The notes under the pieces: generated by a model | What the model saw: only the letters and a program-made list of their open reading frames with translations | Told to the model about the DNA's origin: nothing | The model's database searches: none | Position numbers and translations under genes: made by a program | Part shown: positions 34,927 to 48,014 of the stretch, piece after piece | Layout: every line of letters begins with the position of its first letter | How positions within the stretch are numbered: the stretch's first letter is position 1 | DNA from: an uncultured Eggerthella sp. | GTDB taxonomy: Bacteria; Actinomycetota; Coriobacteriia; Coriobacteriales; Eggerthellaceae | Direction of reading: 5' to 3' | Length of the DNA: 64,000 bases | Assembly (NCBI GenBank): GCA_958431815.1 | Contig: CAUASB010000002.1 | Location: 124,001 to 188,000, forward strand

Positions 34927-36270
34927 TTATTTGTTGCTATCGCGCTCGTCGATGAAGCGGGATGCCTTATGTTCAGACGATACGCCGAGTTTATCCGTAT
35001 CGTACACAATCACCTTAGCGGGACGAACGCCAGTATGGGCCTTCAGCGCCGCCTCAACGCGCTTGGCAACTTCATCGAACGATTCGTCACTACCCGCTGC
35101 GCGCTCAACGGAAACCTCATAGCGCGTGGAGTAGTTCTCATCGTACACGCGAATCAGGTATTCGCCCGTTACGCCCGGTTCGGCACGAACCACATACTCA
35201 ACATCGCTCGGGAACACGTTTACCGCACCGACGATGAACATTTCGTCTTTGCGACCCGTAACGTGGATGCGCGCATGGGTGCGGCCGCATTCGCACTTTT
35301 CGGTGGAAACGTATCCGATGTCGCCAGAACGGAAGCGGATCATCGGGCGGGCCTTCTTGCACAGCGTGGTGTAGGTAAGCTCGCCGGTGCTGCCAGGCTC
35401 CAGGACCTCGCCGGTGTTCGGGTCGACCGTTTCAACCAGGATCTGGTCTTCAACGATGTGCAGGCCGTCCTTCACTTCGCACATTGCCGCACAGGCGCCG
35501 TAGATGTCGGAAAGGCCGAAGAAGTCGCGTACGTCTGCGCCCCACAGATCCTCGATTGCCTCGCGGGTCGATTTGATGGAACCGCCCGGCTCACCGGCAA
35601 CGATGATGGTCTTGATGTTGAAGTCGTTCTTAGGATCAAGGCCCTTTTCCTTGATCTTCTGGCCAAGCGTCCAAGCGTAAGAAGGAGAAGTCCAGATAAC
35701 CGTGGGCTGATACTGCTTCAAAACGAAGATCAGACGATCGGAGGGAACGGCGCCCACCCAGATGGCCAAAGCGCCAAGGCGCTGAGCACCGATAACGTCA
35801 GGACCGCCAACGTACAGCGCGAAGTTCAAACCGTGCACATAACGATCGTTGGGGCGCATGCCGGCCTGCCAGAACAGACGGGCCTCGGTGTCCTGCCACA
35901 AGTCAAAGTCTTCCTGAGTGAAAGGGCTTACCGTGGGAACACCCGTGGAACCGGAAGAGGTAGCCATGAAAATCACGTCCTCTTCGGGAACCGAGCACAT
36001 CTCGCCGAAGAAAGAACCGACATGCTGCGTTTGACGTTCGGTCTTCTTGTCGCAGAAGGGGAACTTCGCAAGATCGGCAAGCGTGTGCAGGTCGCTGGGC
36101 TTCACGCCCGCTTCGTCGAATGCGCGTTTGTACCATACGGTGTTGTCGTATGCGTACTGGAGCATCGTCTTCAGGCGGCCAAGCTGCAGCTTCTCGATCT
36201 CGGGACGCGGCATGCACTCAATCTCTGGGTCGTAGTATTTCTGGTCGTAGGGGATGTTCTTTTTCGCCAT
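34927..36270 (-). CDS. paaK: Phenylacetate-CoA ligase family protein
   Basis: An AMP-forming acyl-CoA ligase of 447 residues in the PaaK family, which activates aryl acids such as phenylacetate with ATP and CoA. The adenylation motif is MATSSGSTGVPT near residue 95. Also visible are FGLSDIYGA near 240, the GELTYTTLCKKARPMIRFRSGD stretch near 305-325 and the C-terminal lid with RKDEMFIVGAVNVFPSDVE near 350. In many anaerobes PaaK homologues stand next to indolepyruvate or arylpyruvate ferredoxin oxidoreductases. The por genes downstream fit that, so a role in aromatic amino-acid breakdown is plausible but unproven. ATG 36268-36270. Confidence 0.92.
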   Translation of the reverse strand: MAKKNIPYDQKYYDPEIECMPRPEIEKLQLGRLKTMLQYAYDNTVWYKRAFDEAGVKPSDLHTLADLAKFPFCDKKTERQTQHVGSFFGEMCSVPEEDVIFMATSSGSTGVPTVSPFTQEDFDLWQDTEARLFWQAGMRPNDRYVHGLNFALYVGGPDVIGAQRLGALAIWVGAVPSDRLIFVLKQYQPTVIWTSPSYAWTLGQKIKEKGLDPKNDFNIKTIIVAGEPGGSIKSTREAIEDLWGADVRDFFGLSDIYGACAAMCEVKDGLHIVEDQILVETVDPNTGEVLEPGSTGELTYTTLCKKARPMIRFRSGDIGYVSTEKCECGRTHARIHVTGRKDEMFIVGAVNVFPSDVEYVVRAEPGVTGEYLIRVYDENYSTRYEVSVERAAGSDESFDEVAKRVEAALKAHTGVRPAKVIVYDTDKLGVSSEHKASRFIDERDSNK

Positions 36271-36617
36271 TGCTTGTTACTGCTCCTTGATTGGTGCTTT
36301 CTTCCTGTTTCAACGTAGTGCACTGTTTGCAGCCTTTGCTGACTGCGGTGCATTATGAAACCACCGAGCAGAATATCCCGCAACCCTCTAGGCTATTGGG
36401 GGTTTATATGTTTGGGTATAGATATAGTTGATACCGAATAACACCAGGTAAACAGTACTTTTTGAAGAAGATACCCTCTCGAAGAGGACAAATTGCCACA
36501 TTTGAAATGCACTCGAAACACTGTAGAAGGCCTTCTTGCCCTCCCCATGCCCGGCAGAACCTTCCCCAAACCTTGCGCCGACCCAAGCATCAAAGCCGGC
36601 ACTCCCGCGAAAAACAA
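36271..36617. other. Intergenic region upstream of paaK
   Basis: About 350 bp without a supported gene. It includes an A/T-rich core (36405-36460) with minus-strand TATATC and TATACC hexamers that may hold the paaK promoter, and an imperfect inverted repeat AACCC/GGGTT around 36384-36404. A minus-strand frame through 36388-36654 runs across the hisE terminator and is not convincing. Confidence 0.4.
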
Positions 36618-36670
36618 AAGGAGCCCTCATGCGAAGGCTCCTTCTGGATAGCAAAATGGGGACTGTCCCC
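36618..36670 (-). terminator. Tandem hairpins after hisE
   Basis: On the minus strand hisE is followed at once by GGGGAC/GTCCCC (36658-36670). A second stem follows, AAGGAGCC (36618-36625) with GGCTCCTT (36636-36643), which runs into TTGTTTTTC. The second is the better intrinsic terminator. Confidence 0.75.
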
Positions 36671-36676
36671 TTTTTG

Positions 36677-37111
36677 TTATTTTTCTACATGGTTGCCGCG
36701 GTTTACGTGCTCGGGCTTCAGGAGTACCACCCCACCGCGTTCGGCGATTTCCTCCTTGGTCATGCGTGTGTTCAGCTCGGCGGCAAATTCATCCAAGCCG
36801 ATGCCGCACCGTTCAAGCAGCACCATAAGGTGGTACACCACATCGGCAGCCTCGTAGCGAAGATGGTTTACCTGGGCATCGTCGCCCTCGTTGTACACCA
36901 CGTCTTTCGCGGCAAGCGTTGTCTCGTGCGCCTCTTCGGCAACCTTCTTCAGCAACGTGTCGATATCCCCCGTAAGCAAGCGATGGGTATAGCTCTCATC
37001 GCCCGCATTGCGACGCTCGTGAATAGTGCGAGCGAGCGATTCAAGCGAAGCACCAATTTGGCTTTGCGGGGGCGTGCGATCGTCGGAAAGATACGTTTTG
37101 GTGTTGGGCAT
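36677..37111 (-). CDS. hisE: Phosphoribosyl-ATP pyrophosphatase
   Basis: Second step of histidine synthesis: hydrolyses phosphoribosyl-ATP to phosphoribosyl-AMP. The MazG-like all-alpha core is clear, with SYTHRLLTGDIDTLLKKVAEEAHET near residue 40 (metal-binding EEAxE) and NHLRYEAADVVYHLMVLL near 82 (metal-binding ExxD). At 144 residues it has about 30 extra N-terminal residues and a C-terminal tail compared with minimal HisE. It stands apart from other his genes. ATG 37109-37111. Confidence 0.92.
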   Translation of the reverse strand: MPNTKTYLSDDRTPPQSQIGASLESLARTIHERRNAGDESYTHRLLTGDIDTLLKKVAEEAHETTLAAKDVVYNEGDDAQVNHLRYEAADVVYHLMVLLERCGIGLDEFAAELNTRMTKEEIAERGGVVLLKPEHVNRGNHVEK

Positions 37112-37186
37112 GGTACATTCCCTTTCATGTGTTGTGCGGGTTTCAGGATAGCACGCTAAACGGTGCCAGGGCGAAGCGGAGCTCCG

Positions 37187-39265
37187 TTACTGGCCGCACA
37201 GCGCCTTCCTGAACAGCTTTGCGAAGGCTTCGCAGCCATCATCGGTCAGATGCTGGCCGTCGTCGACCAAGTATTCGCTATGGCCTTCGCTTTCACCGTA
37301 CCAATCGATGATCCCGACATTGCTGTTTTGATCAGCGTAGTCGCGCAGAATCTGATTGTTCGCATCCTGCAAGGGATAGGGGCAACGAATGGTAACGAAG
37401 TACATCGGCTTGCCGCCAACCGCGTCGATCATCTTCTGGACAATCGACTTGTCACGGATAAGACTGTTGCCGCCCAATTCGACGATAACGGCACTGCCGT
37501 TCCAACCCTCGCTTACCGCATCGCGGTACACGTCGGGTCCTACGGAAAGCTGGCGGCTTACCTTTGCGTCCAACCATGCATCGGGCAGGTACTTCTTTAT
37601 CTGCGCAGAGGCACCGTCCCCCACCGAGTCGCCGATTATCAGCACGTCGGCATTGCAGGTTCCCTTTTCCGCATCGTAAGTCCATGCGCTTGCGTTCAGG
37701 TTATCGGGCACCTTTTCTGCCTGCGGGCTCAACGCACCAGATTGTCCCTCTGTTCCAGACTGAGCAGCAGCTTCGGACGAATCGGATTCTTGTTGGCTTT
37801 CCTGACCAGACGACGCGCTTTGGGCAAGCTCAGGGCGCAGCTCTTGGGCACGTGCCTGCGATATCGCCTGCCAATCAAGGGGCAATACGATCAGCAGAAA
37901 AACCAGCACCGTGCTTACCACCGTGGCAACGTTTGCGGCACGGGTGTCGGAAAGGGAGCGTACAAGTGCAATGCAGCGCGCAGGGATGGTTTCCTTTTTG
38001 CTTTGCCGTATTGCCTGGCCAGACGCCTGCGAACGTGAGACAGGACGCCCCTCCCCCGCCTTTGCCGCTGCACACTTTTTCGGGGCTTTTCGCGTAAAGG
38101 GCTGTTCGACGAACCGATAGAACACCTCGGAAAGAAGAAGGATCACCACGAAGCCCAAAGCCCATTCCCACCACTCAAGCGGCGTGGTGCGCGTTGCCGG
38201 ATTCATCACCGTAAGAATAGGGTAATGGATCAGGTAAATCGAAAACGAGCGGCCGCCCAAATACACCAACGGCTTGCATGAGAGGATCTTCGAAACGATG
38301 CACCCCGGCTGTTGCACCGTCAGCACCAGCAAACAGCACATAACGGCAACCGCAAGATACCCGCCACGGTACAGCCACGCATCCTGACCGTTGGCAAAAA
38401 CAAAACCAACAACCAAAAGAATCAGGCACACTGCCGAGATGACATTCGCCTTGGCAACGGCGGCTTGCTTGTTGCCGCCCAAGATGAAATGCTCCAAGGA
38501 ATCGAACGCAATGGCCAGAAAAGCGCCCGACAGAAGCTCGGCTGCACGAGCATCGGTGCCGTAATACACACGCGCCGTGTCGGCGTTGGGGTCGAACAGA
38601 AGCGCCATCGCAAGCGTCGAGGCCGCCATCAGCGCACCAACGCCTGCCAACAGTCCCTTCCGTGTTCTGAACAGGCATGTCAGCAGCATCAAAAGAATGG
38701 GCCACAGCACGTAGAACTGCATTGTAACGCCCGTGAACCACAGATGGGTCAGGGGTGACGGTAGGCCTGCAGCTGCAAAATAGGAAACGTTGCGGAATAT
38801 GTACGACCAATTGCTGAAGAACAGCACCGAGGGTAAGGCATCCGCCTGCACCTTCGGAAGCAATGCCGGGCTCATCGCGAAGATCAAGATTGCCGCGAAG
38901 GCAATGGCAACGATGATAGGTGGAAGCAAACGGCGAACACGCTTCTTAAGATAGTCCGCATACGAGAACTCGCCCGTTCTGTCCAAGCCCCGCAAAATAC
39001 TTCTGGTAATGAAGTATCCCGTCAGCACGAAGAACAGGGTTACGCCTAAAAAACCACCCTCTAACGCGGACGGCCTCATATGGAACAAGACCACACCGAT
39101 AATCGCTACGGCTCGCAACCCGTCGAGTGCTTTAATCCTCCCCTTGTCTTTTTTCTGACGGGGCTTTTGACGTTTTGCGGCAGGAGCTTGTGCCCTTGGC
39201 CGCTGTGTTGGGCGATGGCTGGACTGTTGCACTGACATACTTTCAACGAATAAAAGGCTTACCAT
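37187..39265 (-). CDS. OatA-like membrane acyltransferase with SGNH domain
   Basis: An acyltransferase 3 protein of about 692 residues. After a basic, Gln/Pro-rich cytoplasmic N-terminus comes the acyltransferase domain (IKALDGLRAVAIIGVVLFHMRP, the FFVLTGYFIT segment, about ten transmembrane helices, SIYLIHYPIL near 345). A further helix and a Ser/Gln-rich linker lead to an extracellular SGNH hydrolase-like domain with LIIGDSVGDGA and DGQHLTDDG carrying the catalytic Ser and Asp/His. OatA proteins O-acetylate peptidoglycan and give lysozyme resistance; other surface glycans are possible substrates. The start is uncertain: ATG 39263-39265 has AGGA close by, and ATG 39236-39238 is an alternative. 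Confidence 0.88.
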   Translation of the reverse strand: MVSLLFVESMSVQQSSHRPTQRPRAQAPAAKRQKPRQKKDKGRIKALDGLRAVAIIGVVLFHMRPSALEGGFLGVTLFFVLTGYFITRSILRGLDRTGEFSYADYLKKRVRRLLPPIIVAIAFAAILIFAMSPALLPKVQADALPSVLFFSNWSYIFRNVSYFAAAGLPSPLTHLWFTGVTMQFYVLWPILLMLLTCLFRTRKGLLAGVGALMAASTLAMALLFDPNADTARVYYGTDARAAELLSGAFLAIAFDSLEHFILGGNKQAAVAKANVISAVCLILLVVGFVFANGQDAWLYRGGYLAVAVMCCLLVLTVQQPGCIVSKILSCKPLVYLGGRSFSIYLIHYPILTVMNPATRTTPLEWWEWALGFVVILLLSEVFYRFVEQPFTRKAPKKCAAAKAGEGRPVSRSQASGQAIRQSKKETIPARCIALVRSLSDTRAANVATVVSTVLVFLLIVLPLDWQAISQARAQELRPELAQSASSGQESQQESDSSEAAAQSGTEGQSGALSPQAEKVPDNLNASAWTYDAEKGTCNADVLIIGDSVGDGASAQIKKYLPDAWLDAKVSRQLSVGPDVYRDAVSEGWNGSAVIVELGGNSLIRDKSIVQKMIDAVGGKPMYFVTIRCPYPLQDANNQILRDYADQNSNVGIIDWYGESEGHSEYLVDDGQHLTDDGCEAFAKLFRKALCGQ

Positions 39266-39386
39266 TTTTCCTGATAAACCGCTGTTTTGCTTTTTATCAC
39301 ATTGTATAGACAAGAAAACCCATCAAACAACCCCATATGCTCAAACGGGCGTTACCAAACGGTGAACTTTCTTGCCCCGAAACGCA

Positions 39387-39418
39387 AAAAAGCGCGCTCC
39401 CCGAAGGGAACGCGCTTT
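39387..39418 (-). terminator. rpoBC terminator
   Basis: On the minus strand AAAGCGCG, a further imperfect stem around CCCTTCGGGG, and CGCGCTTT are followed by TTTGCGTTT, 20 bp after the rpoC stop. Confidence 0.85.
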
Positions 39419-39438
39419 AAGTAAATCAGCTGTGAAGC

Positions 39439-42400
39439 CTACTCTTCGTCAGACTTCTTTTCCTGATCGGCGTCCGTGGTGTGCAGACCCAGATCGTTGG
39501 AACCCAGAAGGGCATCAAGCTCTTCAAGGTTGCGCTGGTAAGAGCGCGGAGGCAGAGCCTCACCCAGCATGTCCTCGCCTTCAGTGTTGAAGGTTGCGGG
39601 CTGGTCGCCACCGATGAGCACGGTGTCGTCAGGAGAGAACACCATGTCAAGAAGCTGGCTCATGTCGTCACGCGATGCAGACAAGTCATCTTCGATCACA
39701 TGGGACAGGCCGTGCTTTTCCAGGCCTTCCTTCAGCTCTTCGATAGCCTTGGTGCCAATGCCCTCGATGCGCAGCAGGTCGTCTTCGGTGTGACCCACCA
39801 GGTCGGCCACCGTTTCGATGCCAGCCTCGGAGAACTTGTTAGCCCAACGCTGCGAAACGCCCAGGTCGTCGTAGATGTACAGACGAGCATCTTCATCGGA
39901 GAGCTTGCTGCCGCGGTAACCCGACGTGATGGAAGCAAAGTAGCTTGCATAGTCGGAACCGGAGCCAAGGTAGCCATCGCCATCAAGCGACCAATCCTGC
40001 GGCTGAGGCAAAAGCTCTTCAATTTCGCGAAGCGCCTCAGGGGCGGAATCGGGCAGACGGTCGGAGTCAACCTTGTCAACCGGAACGCCACGGTAGGTAA
40101 GGCCCACGTCGTGATAACGCTTAAGGCCGGTACCAGCCGGAATAGGCTTACCGATGATAACGTTTTCCTTCAGGCCCTGCAGGGTATCGACCTTGCCCTC
40201 GATTGCAGCATCGGTAAGAACCTTGGTGGTTTCCTGGAACGATGCAGCGGACAGGAACGAATCGGTTGCCAGCGAAGCCTTGGTGATGCCCAGCAGCAAA
40301 GGCTGACCCACCGGAGGATTCTTGCCTTCCAGAACCAGAGCGTTAGCCGTGTCCTCGAACTCGAAGCGGTTGACCTGACGGCCCGGCAGGTAGTCGGAAT
40401 CGCCAGGATCAAGGACAGCAACCTTACGCAGCATCTGACGGGCAATAACCTCGATGTGCTTGTCGTTGATGTCTACGCCCTGGGACACGTACACGTCCTG
40501 AACCTGAGCAACGATGTAGCGAAGCGTGGTGTTCGGGTCGGTAAGGCGAAGCAGGTCGTGGGGGTTTACGGAGCCCTTGGTGAGCTGCTGGCCAACCTCT
40601 ACCTCACACCCGTCGGTAACGCCCGGCAAGAGCGTTGCACGAGCAGATACCACGTACTCGCGGATGTTGCCTTCCTGATCGTGAACGGTCAGGGTCTTGT
40701 TCTGCTTGTCGGCAGTTACCTGCAAGGTACCGGAGATTTCCGCAAGAACAGCCTGGCCCTTAGGCTTGCGAGCCTCGAAAAGCTCGGTAACACGAGGCAG
40801 ACCGTGCGTAATGTCTTCACCTGCAACACCGCCGGCGTGGAAGGTACGCATCGTAAGCTGCGTACCAGGCTCGCCAATGGACTGAGCCGCGATAATGCCG
40901 ACTGCCGTGCCGATGTTGACCGGACGAGCGGTGGCAAGGTCCCAACCGTAGCACTTCTGGCAAACGCCGTGCTCTGCATGGCAGGTCATAACCGTGCGGA
41001 TGTTGATGGTGTCGATACCGGCAGCATCCATCGCAGCAACCTGATCCATCGAGCTGATGAAGTCGCCAGCTGCAACGATCGTGTTGCCCTCGGCGTCCTG
41101 AACGTCTTCCAGAACGCAGCGGCCTACCAGGTTCTCGTCGAGCTCGCCCTTGTCGTTGTGGATCGGGTAGGGAACGCCATCGGACGTACCGCAGTCGATC
41201 TCGCGAACGATAACGTCCTGAGCAACGTCAACCAGACGACGGGTAAGGTAACCGGAGTCAGCGGTACGCAGTGCAGTGTCGGCCATGCCCTTTCGAGTGC
41301 CGTGCGTGGAAATGAAGTATTCCAGAACGGAAAGGCCCTCACGGAAGTTCGACTTAACCGGAATATCGATCGTGCCGCCCTTGGTGTCTGCCATCAGGCC
41401 ACGCATACCAGCAAGCTGACGAATCTGCTTGATGTTACCTCGAGCACCGGAGTCGGCCATCATGAAGATCGGGTTGAACTTGTCGAAGTTGGCTGCCATG
41501 GCATCGCCGACTTCTTCGTTCGCCTCGGTCCAGATGTCGACTACCTGCTTGTGACGCTCTTCAGCGCTCATCAGGCCCATCTCGTAGTCTTCCTCGATGG
41601 CGGCAACCTTGTTGTCGGCATCGGCCAGGATCTCGCCCTTGGCAGGAGGTACCGTTGCGTCGTAAACGGAAACGGTGATGCCTGCGATAGTGGCGTAATG
41701 GAAGCCGGTGTCCTTCAAGCCGTCAAGGATAGGCTCAACCTCGGAAAGGGTGTAGCGGTTGCAAACATCCTCTACGATGCGGCCGATTTCCTTCTTGTTC
41801 ATCTGGTAGTTCAGGAACGGGTAATCGTCCGGGAACACGTTGTTGAAGATGATGCGGCCAATGGTGGTCTGCAGGCGCGTGCCGGCCTTGTGCTCTTCGA
41901 AGGTGCCGAACGAGGTTGCAACCTGGGTGTCCTTGGTAAGGCGAACCCAGATCTTGGCCTGCAGGTCAACTTCAGCGCGAGCATCGTAGGCGTTGCGTGC
42001 GTCAGCAAAATCGATGAAGGCACGACCCTCGCCGGGGAAGCCATCGCGGGCAGCGGTGAGGTAGTACATGCCGATGATCATATCCTGAGTAGGAACGGTC
42101 AGCGGACGGCCATGAGCAGGCGACTTGATGTTGTTCGCGGACAGCATCAGCACGCGAGCCTCGGCCTGAGCCTCGGCGCCCAGCGGCAGATGGACTGCCA
42201 TCTGGTCACCGTCGAAGTCAGCGTTGAATGCGGTGCATACCAACGGGTGCAGCTTGATTGCCTTGCCTTCTACCAGTACCGGCTCGAATGCCTGAATGCC
42301 CAAGCGGTGCAGCGTAGGTGCGCGGTTCAGCAGCACAGGATGCTCGACGATAACCTCTTCCAGAACGTCCCATACATAGCTTGCGCCACGGTCTACCGCA

Positions 42401-43830
42401 CGCTTTGCCGCCTTGATGTTAGCAGCATACTCGAGCTCTACCAGGCGCTTCATTACGAAGGGCTTGAACAGTTCGAGTGCCATCTGCTGAGGCAGGCCGC
42501 ACTGATGCAGCTTCAGGCTAGGACCGACGACGATTACGGAACGGCCGGAGTAGTCAACGCGCTTGCCCAGCAGGTTCTGACGGAAGCGGCCCTGCTTGCC
42601 CTTCAGCATGTCGGAGAGCGACTTCAGCGGACGGTTGCCAGGACCCGTTACCGGACGGCCGCGACGACCGTTGTCGAACAGGGAGTCAACGGCTTCCTGA
42701 AGCATACGCTTCTCGTTGTTGACGATGATCTCAGGAGCACCCAGGTCGAGCAGACGCTTCAAGCGGTTGTTACGGTTGATGACGCGACGATACAGATCGT
42801 TCAGGTCGGACGTTGCGAAACGGCCGCCGTCGAGCTGAACCATAGGACGAAGATCCGGCGGGATAACCGGGATTACATCCAGGATCATGTCGGAAGGCTT
42901 GTTGGAGGAATGAAGGAAGGAGTCCACAACCTTCAGACGCTTAATAGCCTTGGTGCGCTTCTGGCCCTTGCCCGTGGCAACGGTTTCGGTGAGCTCTTCA
43001 GCCGTAGCAGCCAGATCGATGCTGTCCAGCAGGTCGCGGATAGCCTCAGCACCCATGCCACCCTTGAAGTAGTCGGAGTAGTTCAGGCGCATCTCACGAT
43101 ACAGAGCCTCGTCGGATACGAGCTGCTTGGGCTCGATCTTCAGGAAGGCCTCCAGAGCCTCGGAACGCAGGGTCTTGCGCTCGTTGAACTCCTCGTAGAT
43201 GTCGGCGATCTCTTCTTCAACCTCTTCGGGCGTCATGCGCTCGTCTTCGTCGATGTCGTCGACGAATTCGTCCTCTTCGGGAACGTAGTCAACGGACAGA
43301 CGGCGCGTAGCCTCGATAAGGCGATCGCGCTCGGCGTCCAATTCTTCCAAGTCTGCGGAAAGCTCGTCACGCAGCTCTTCTACGTCCTCGTCGCGTGCTT
43401 CCTTGTCAACCTCGGTGATGATGGAAGATGCGAAGTAGAGAACCTTCTCAAGCTCCTTCGGCGGAATGTCGAGCAGGTAGCCCAGACGCGAAGGGGAACC
43501 CTTGAAATACCAGATATGGCTTACCGGAGCAGCGAGCTCGATGTGGCCCATGCGCTCACGGCGAACCTTGGAGCGCGTAACCTCAACACCGCAGCGTTCG
43601 CAGACGATGCCCTTGAAGCGAATGCGCTTGTACTTACCGCAGGCGCACTCCCAGTCCTTCGTGGGGCCGAAGATCTTCTCGCAGAACAAGCCGTCCTTTT
43701 CGGGCTTGAGCGTACGGTAGTTAATGGTTTCGGGCTTCTTTACTTCGCCGCGAGACCAACCACGAATATCTTCAGCGCTTGCAAGAGAGATGCGGATGGC
43801 GTCGAAATTGTTAACGTCAAATTCGCTCAT
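39439..43830 (-). CDS. rpoC: RNA polymerase beta' subunit with an alpha-CTD-like C-terminal domain
   Basis: The catalytic beta' subunit, 1463 residues. The N-terminal zinc ribbon has [20 protein letters not shown] near residue 60-80. The active-site loop [13 protein letters not shown] is near 520, the trigger-loop/bridge region carries [19 protein letters not shown] near 795, and a second zinc site uses [19 protein letters not shown]. Normal beta' homology ends after [14 protein letters not shown] (about 1260). Beyond it are about 200 further residues, including a helix-hairpin-helix unit (about 1323-1376: [40 protein letters not shown]) that strongly resembles the alpha-subunit C-terminal domain. 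ATG follows the rpoB stop directly. Confidence 0.97.
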   Translation of the reverse strand: MSEFDVNNFDAIRISLASAEDIRGWSRGEVKKPETINYRTLKPEKDGLFCEKIFGPTKDWECACGKYKRIRFKGIVCERCGVEVTRSKVRRERMGHIELAAPVSHIWYFKGSPSRLGYLLDIPPKELEKVLYFASSIITEVDKEARDEDVEELRDELSADLEELDAERDRLIEATRRLSVDYVPEEDEFVDDIDEDERMTPEEVEEEIADIYEEFNERKTLRSEALEAFLKIEPKQLVSDEALYREMRLNYSDYFKGGMGAEAIRDLLDSIDLAATAEELTETVATGKGQKRTKAIKRLKVVDSFLHSSNKPSDMILDVIPVIPPDLRPMVQLDGGRFATSDLNDLYRRVINRNNRLKRLLDLGAPEIIVNNEKRMLQEAVDSLFDNGRRGRPVTGPGNRPLKSLSDMLKGKQGRFRQNLLGKRVDYSGRSVIVVGPSLKLHQCGLPQQMALELFKPFVMKRLVELEYAANIKAAKRAVDRGASYVWDVLEEVIVEHPVLLNRAPTLHRLGIQAFEPVLVEGKAIKLHPLVCTAFNADFDGDQMAVHLPLGAEAQAEARVLMLSANNIKSPAHGRPLTVPTQDMIIGMYYLTAARDGFPGEGRAFIDFADARNAYDARAEVDLQAKIWVRLTKDTQVATSFGTFEEHKAGTRLQTTIGRIIFNNVFPDDYPFLNYQMNKKEIGRIVEDVCNRYTLSEVEPILDGLKDTGFHYATIAGITVSVYDATVPPAKGEILADADNKVAAIEEDYEMGLMSAEERHKQVVDIWTEANEEVGDAMAANFDKFNPIFMMADSGARGNIKQIRQLAGMRGLMADTKGGTIDIPVKSNFREGLSVLEYFISTHGTRKGMADTALRTADSGYLTRRLVDVAQDVIVREIDCGTSDGVPYPIHNDKGELDENLVGRCVLEDVQDAEGNTIVAAGDFISSMDQVAAMDAAGIDTINIRTVMTCHAEHGVCQKCYGWDLATARPVNIGTAVGIIAAQSIGEPGTQLTMRTFHAGGVAGEDITHGLPRVTELFEARKPKGQAVLAEISGTLQVTADKQNKTLTVHDQEGNIREYVVSARATLLPGVTDGCEVEVGQQLTKGSVNPHDLLRLTDPNTTLRYIVAQVQDVYVSQGVDINDKHIEVIARQMLRKVAVLDPGDSDYLPGRQVNRFEFEDTANALVLEGKNPPVGQPLLLGITKASLATDSFLSAASFQETTKVLTDAAIEGKVDTLQGLKENVIIGKPIPAGTGLKRYHDVGLTYRGVPVDKVDSDRLPDSAPEALREIEELLPQPQDWSLDGDGYLGSGSDYASYFASITSGYRGSKLSDEDARLYIYDDLGVSQRWANKFSEAGIETVADLVGHTEDDLLRIEGIGTKAIEELKEGLEKHGLSHVIEDDLSASRDDMSQLLDMVFSPDDTVLIGGDQPATFNTEGEDMLGEALPPRSYQRNLEELDALLGSNDLGLHTTDADQEKKSDEE

Positions 43831-47346
<3,516 letters not shown>

Positions 47347-47654
47347 GAGTCATTTCCTCCTTCGTTGCAACCGGTTGTTTTGCAAAAAGACACAATTTAA
47401 TAAAATACTTCGAACACTATGCACCGTCAAGGAAAAATTTCTTCAAGTATGTTTTACCTATGAAGTTTTGAAAACTTTTTGCAGATTCGGTCCGACAAAA
47501 GCAGAACAGGTCAACGGACATGATATGGCGCCCTGGCTGGAACGAACGTTGCGACAACCCCTGGCGAGCGCTCAAAAAATAGCCGTCCGAAAATGACAGC
47601 ACCCGCCCCTCCCGCCTTCTTACTCGCATGCATCCAAGCACGCATAAAAAAAAA
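47347..47654 (-). promoter_or_regulatory. rpoBC promoter and 5' leader region
   Basis: A 300-bp gene-free stretch. A candidate sigma-70-type promoter on the minus strand is TTGACG (plus 47425-47430), a 17-nt spacer and TATTTT (plus 47402-47407), giving a leader of about 50 nt. Further upstream the minus strand carries runs of A and T (AAAAAGTTTTCAAAAC) that could be an UP-like element. No riboswitch or leader peptide was recognised. Confidence 0.5.
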
Positions 47655-47682
47655 GAACCGCCTGAAGGCGGTTCTTTTTCTC
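47655..47682. terminator. DUF1292-gene terminator
   Basis: GAACCGCC and GGCGGTTC form an 8-bp stem with a TGAA loop, flanked by A and T tracts on both sides: on the minus strand nine T follow. It ends the secDF-DUF1292 transcript before rpoB. Confidence 0.9.
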
Positions 47683-47693
47683 TTTAAGCAGCA

Positions 47694-48014
47694 TTACTGG
47701 AAATCGTAAAGATCCTTCGTTGCCACCTTGAAGTCCTCGTATACCTCGGCGGCGATGGCATCGTCTAAAACAAGCTCGAAGGCAGCAGGTTGACCCTCTT
47801 CGTCGAGCTCGGTAACTTCCAGAATGGTTACCTCACCCGAGCCGCCGGCCTCTTCCCCATCGCCGATGGCGTAGAAGAAACCGTAGCGACGGCCCTCGTG
47901 AATGATGAGCCCCAAGAACTCAAGGTTCACCGTGTCGCCCGATTCGTCTTGGAACGTGAAAACGGTGCCCTCTTCAACGGGCGGGGCGAAGTTGGGTGCG
48001 CTTCCTTCTCTCAT
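47694..48014 (-). CDS. DUF1292 domain protein
   Basis: A small acidic protein of 106 residues related to the DUF1292/YrzB family: VFTFQDESGDTVNLEFLGLI, then RRYGFFYAIGD, then GEVTILEVTELDEEGQ. Function is unknown in the family. The ATG overlaps the secDF stop (TAATG), so it is the last gene of that operon. It has no signal peptide or membrane helix. Confidence 0.82.
   Translation of the reverse strand: MREGSAPNFAPPVEEGTVFTFQDESGDTVNLEFLGLIIHEGRRYGFFYAIGDGEEAGGSGEVTILEVTELDEEGQPAAFELVLDDAIAAEVYEDFKVATKDLYDFQ

Noticed and set aside
36388..36654. An 88-codon minus-strand frame upstream of paaK.
   Set aside because: It runs across the hisE terminator hairpin, lacks a ribosome site and matches nothing I know.
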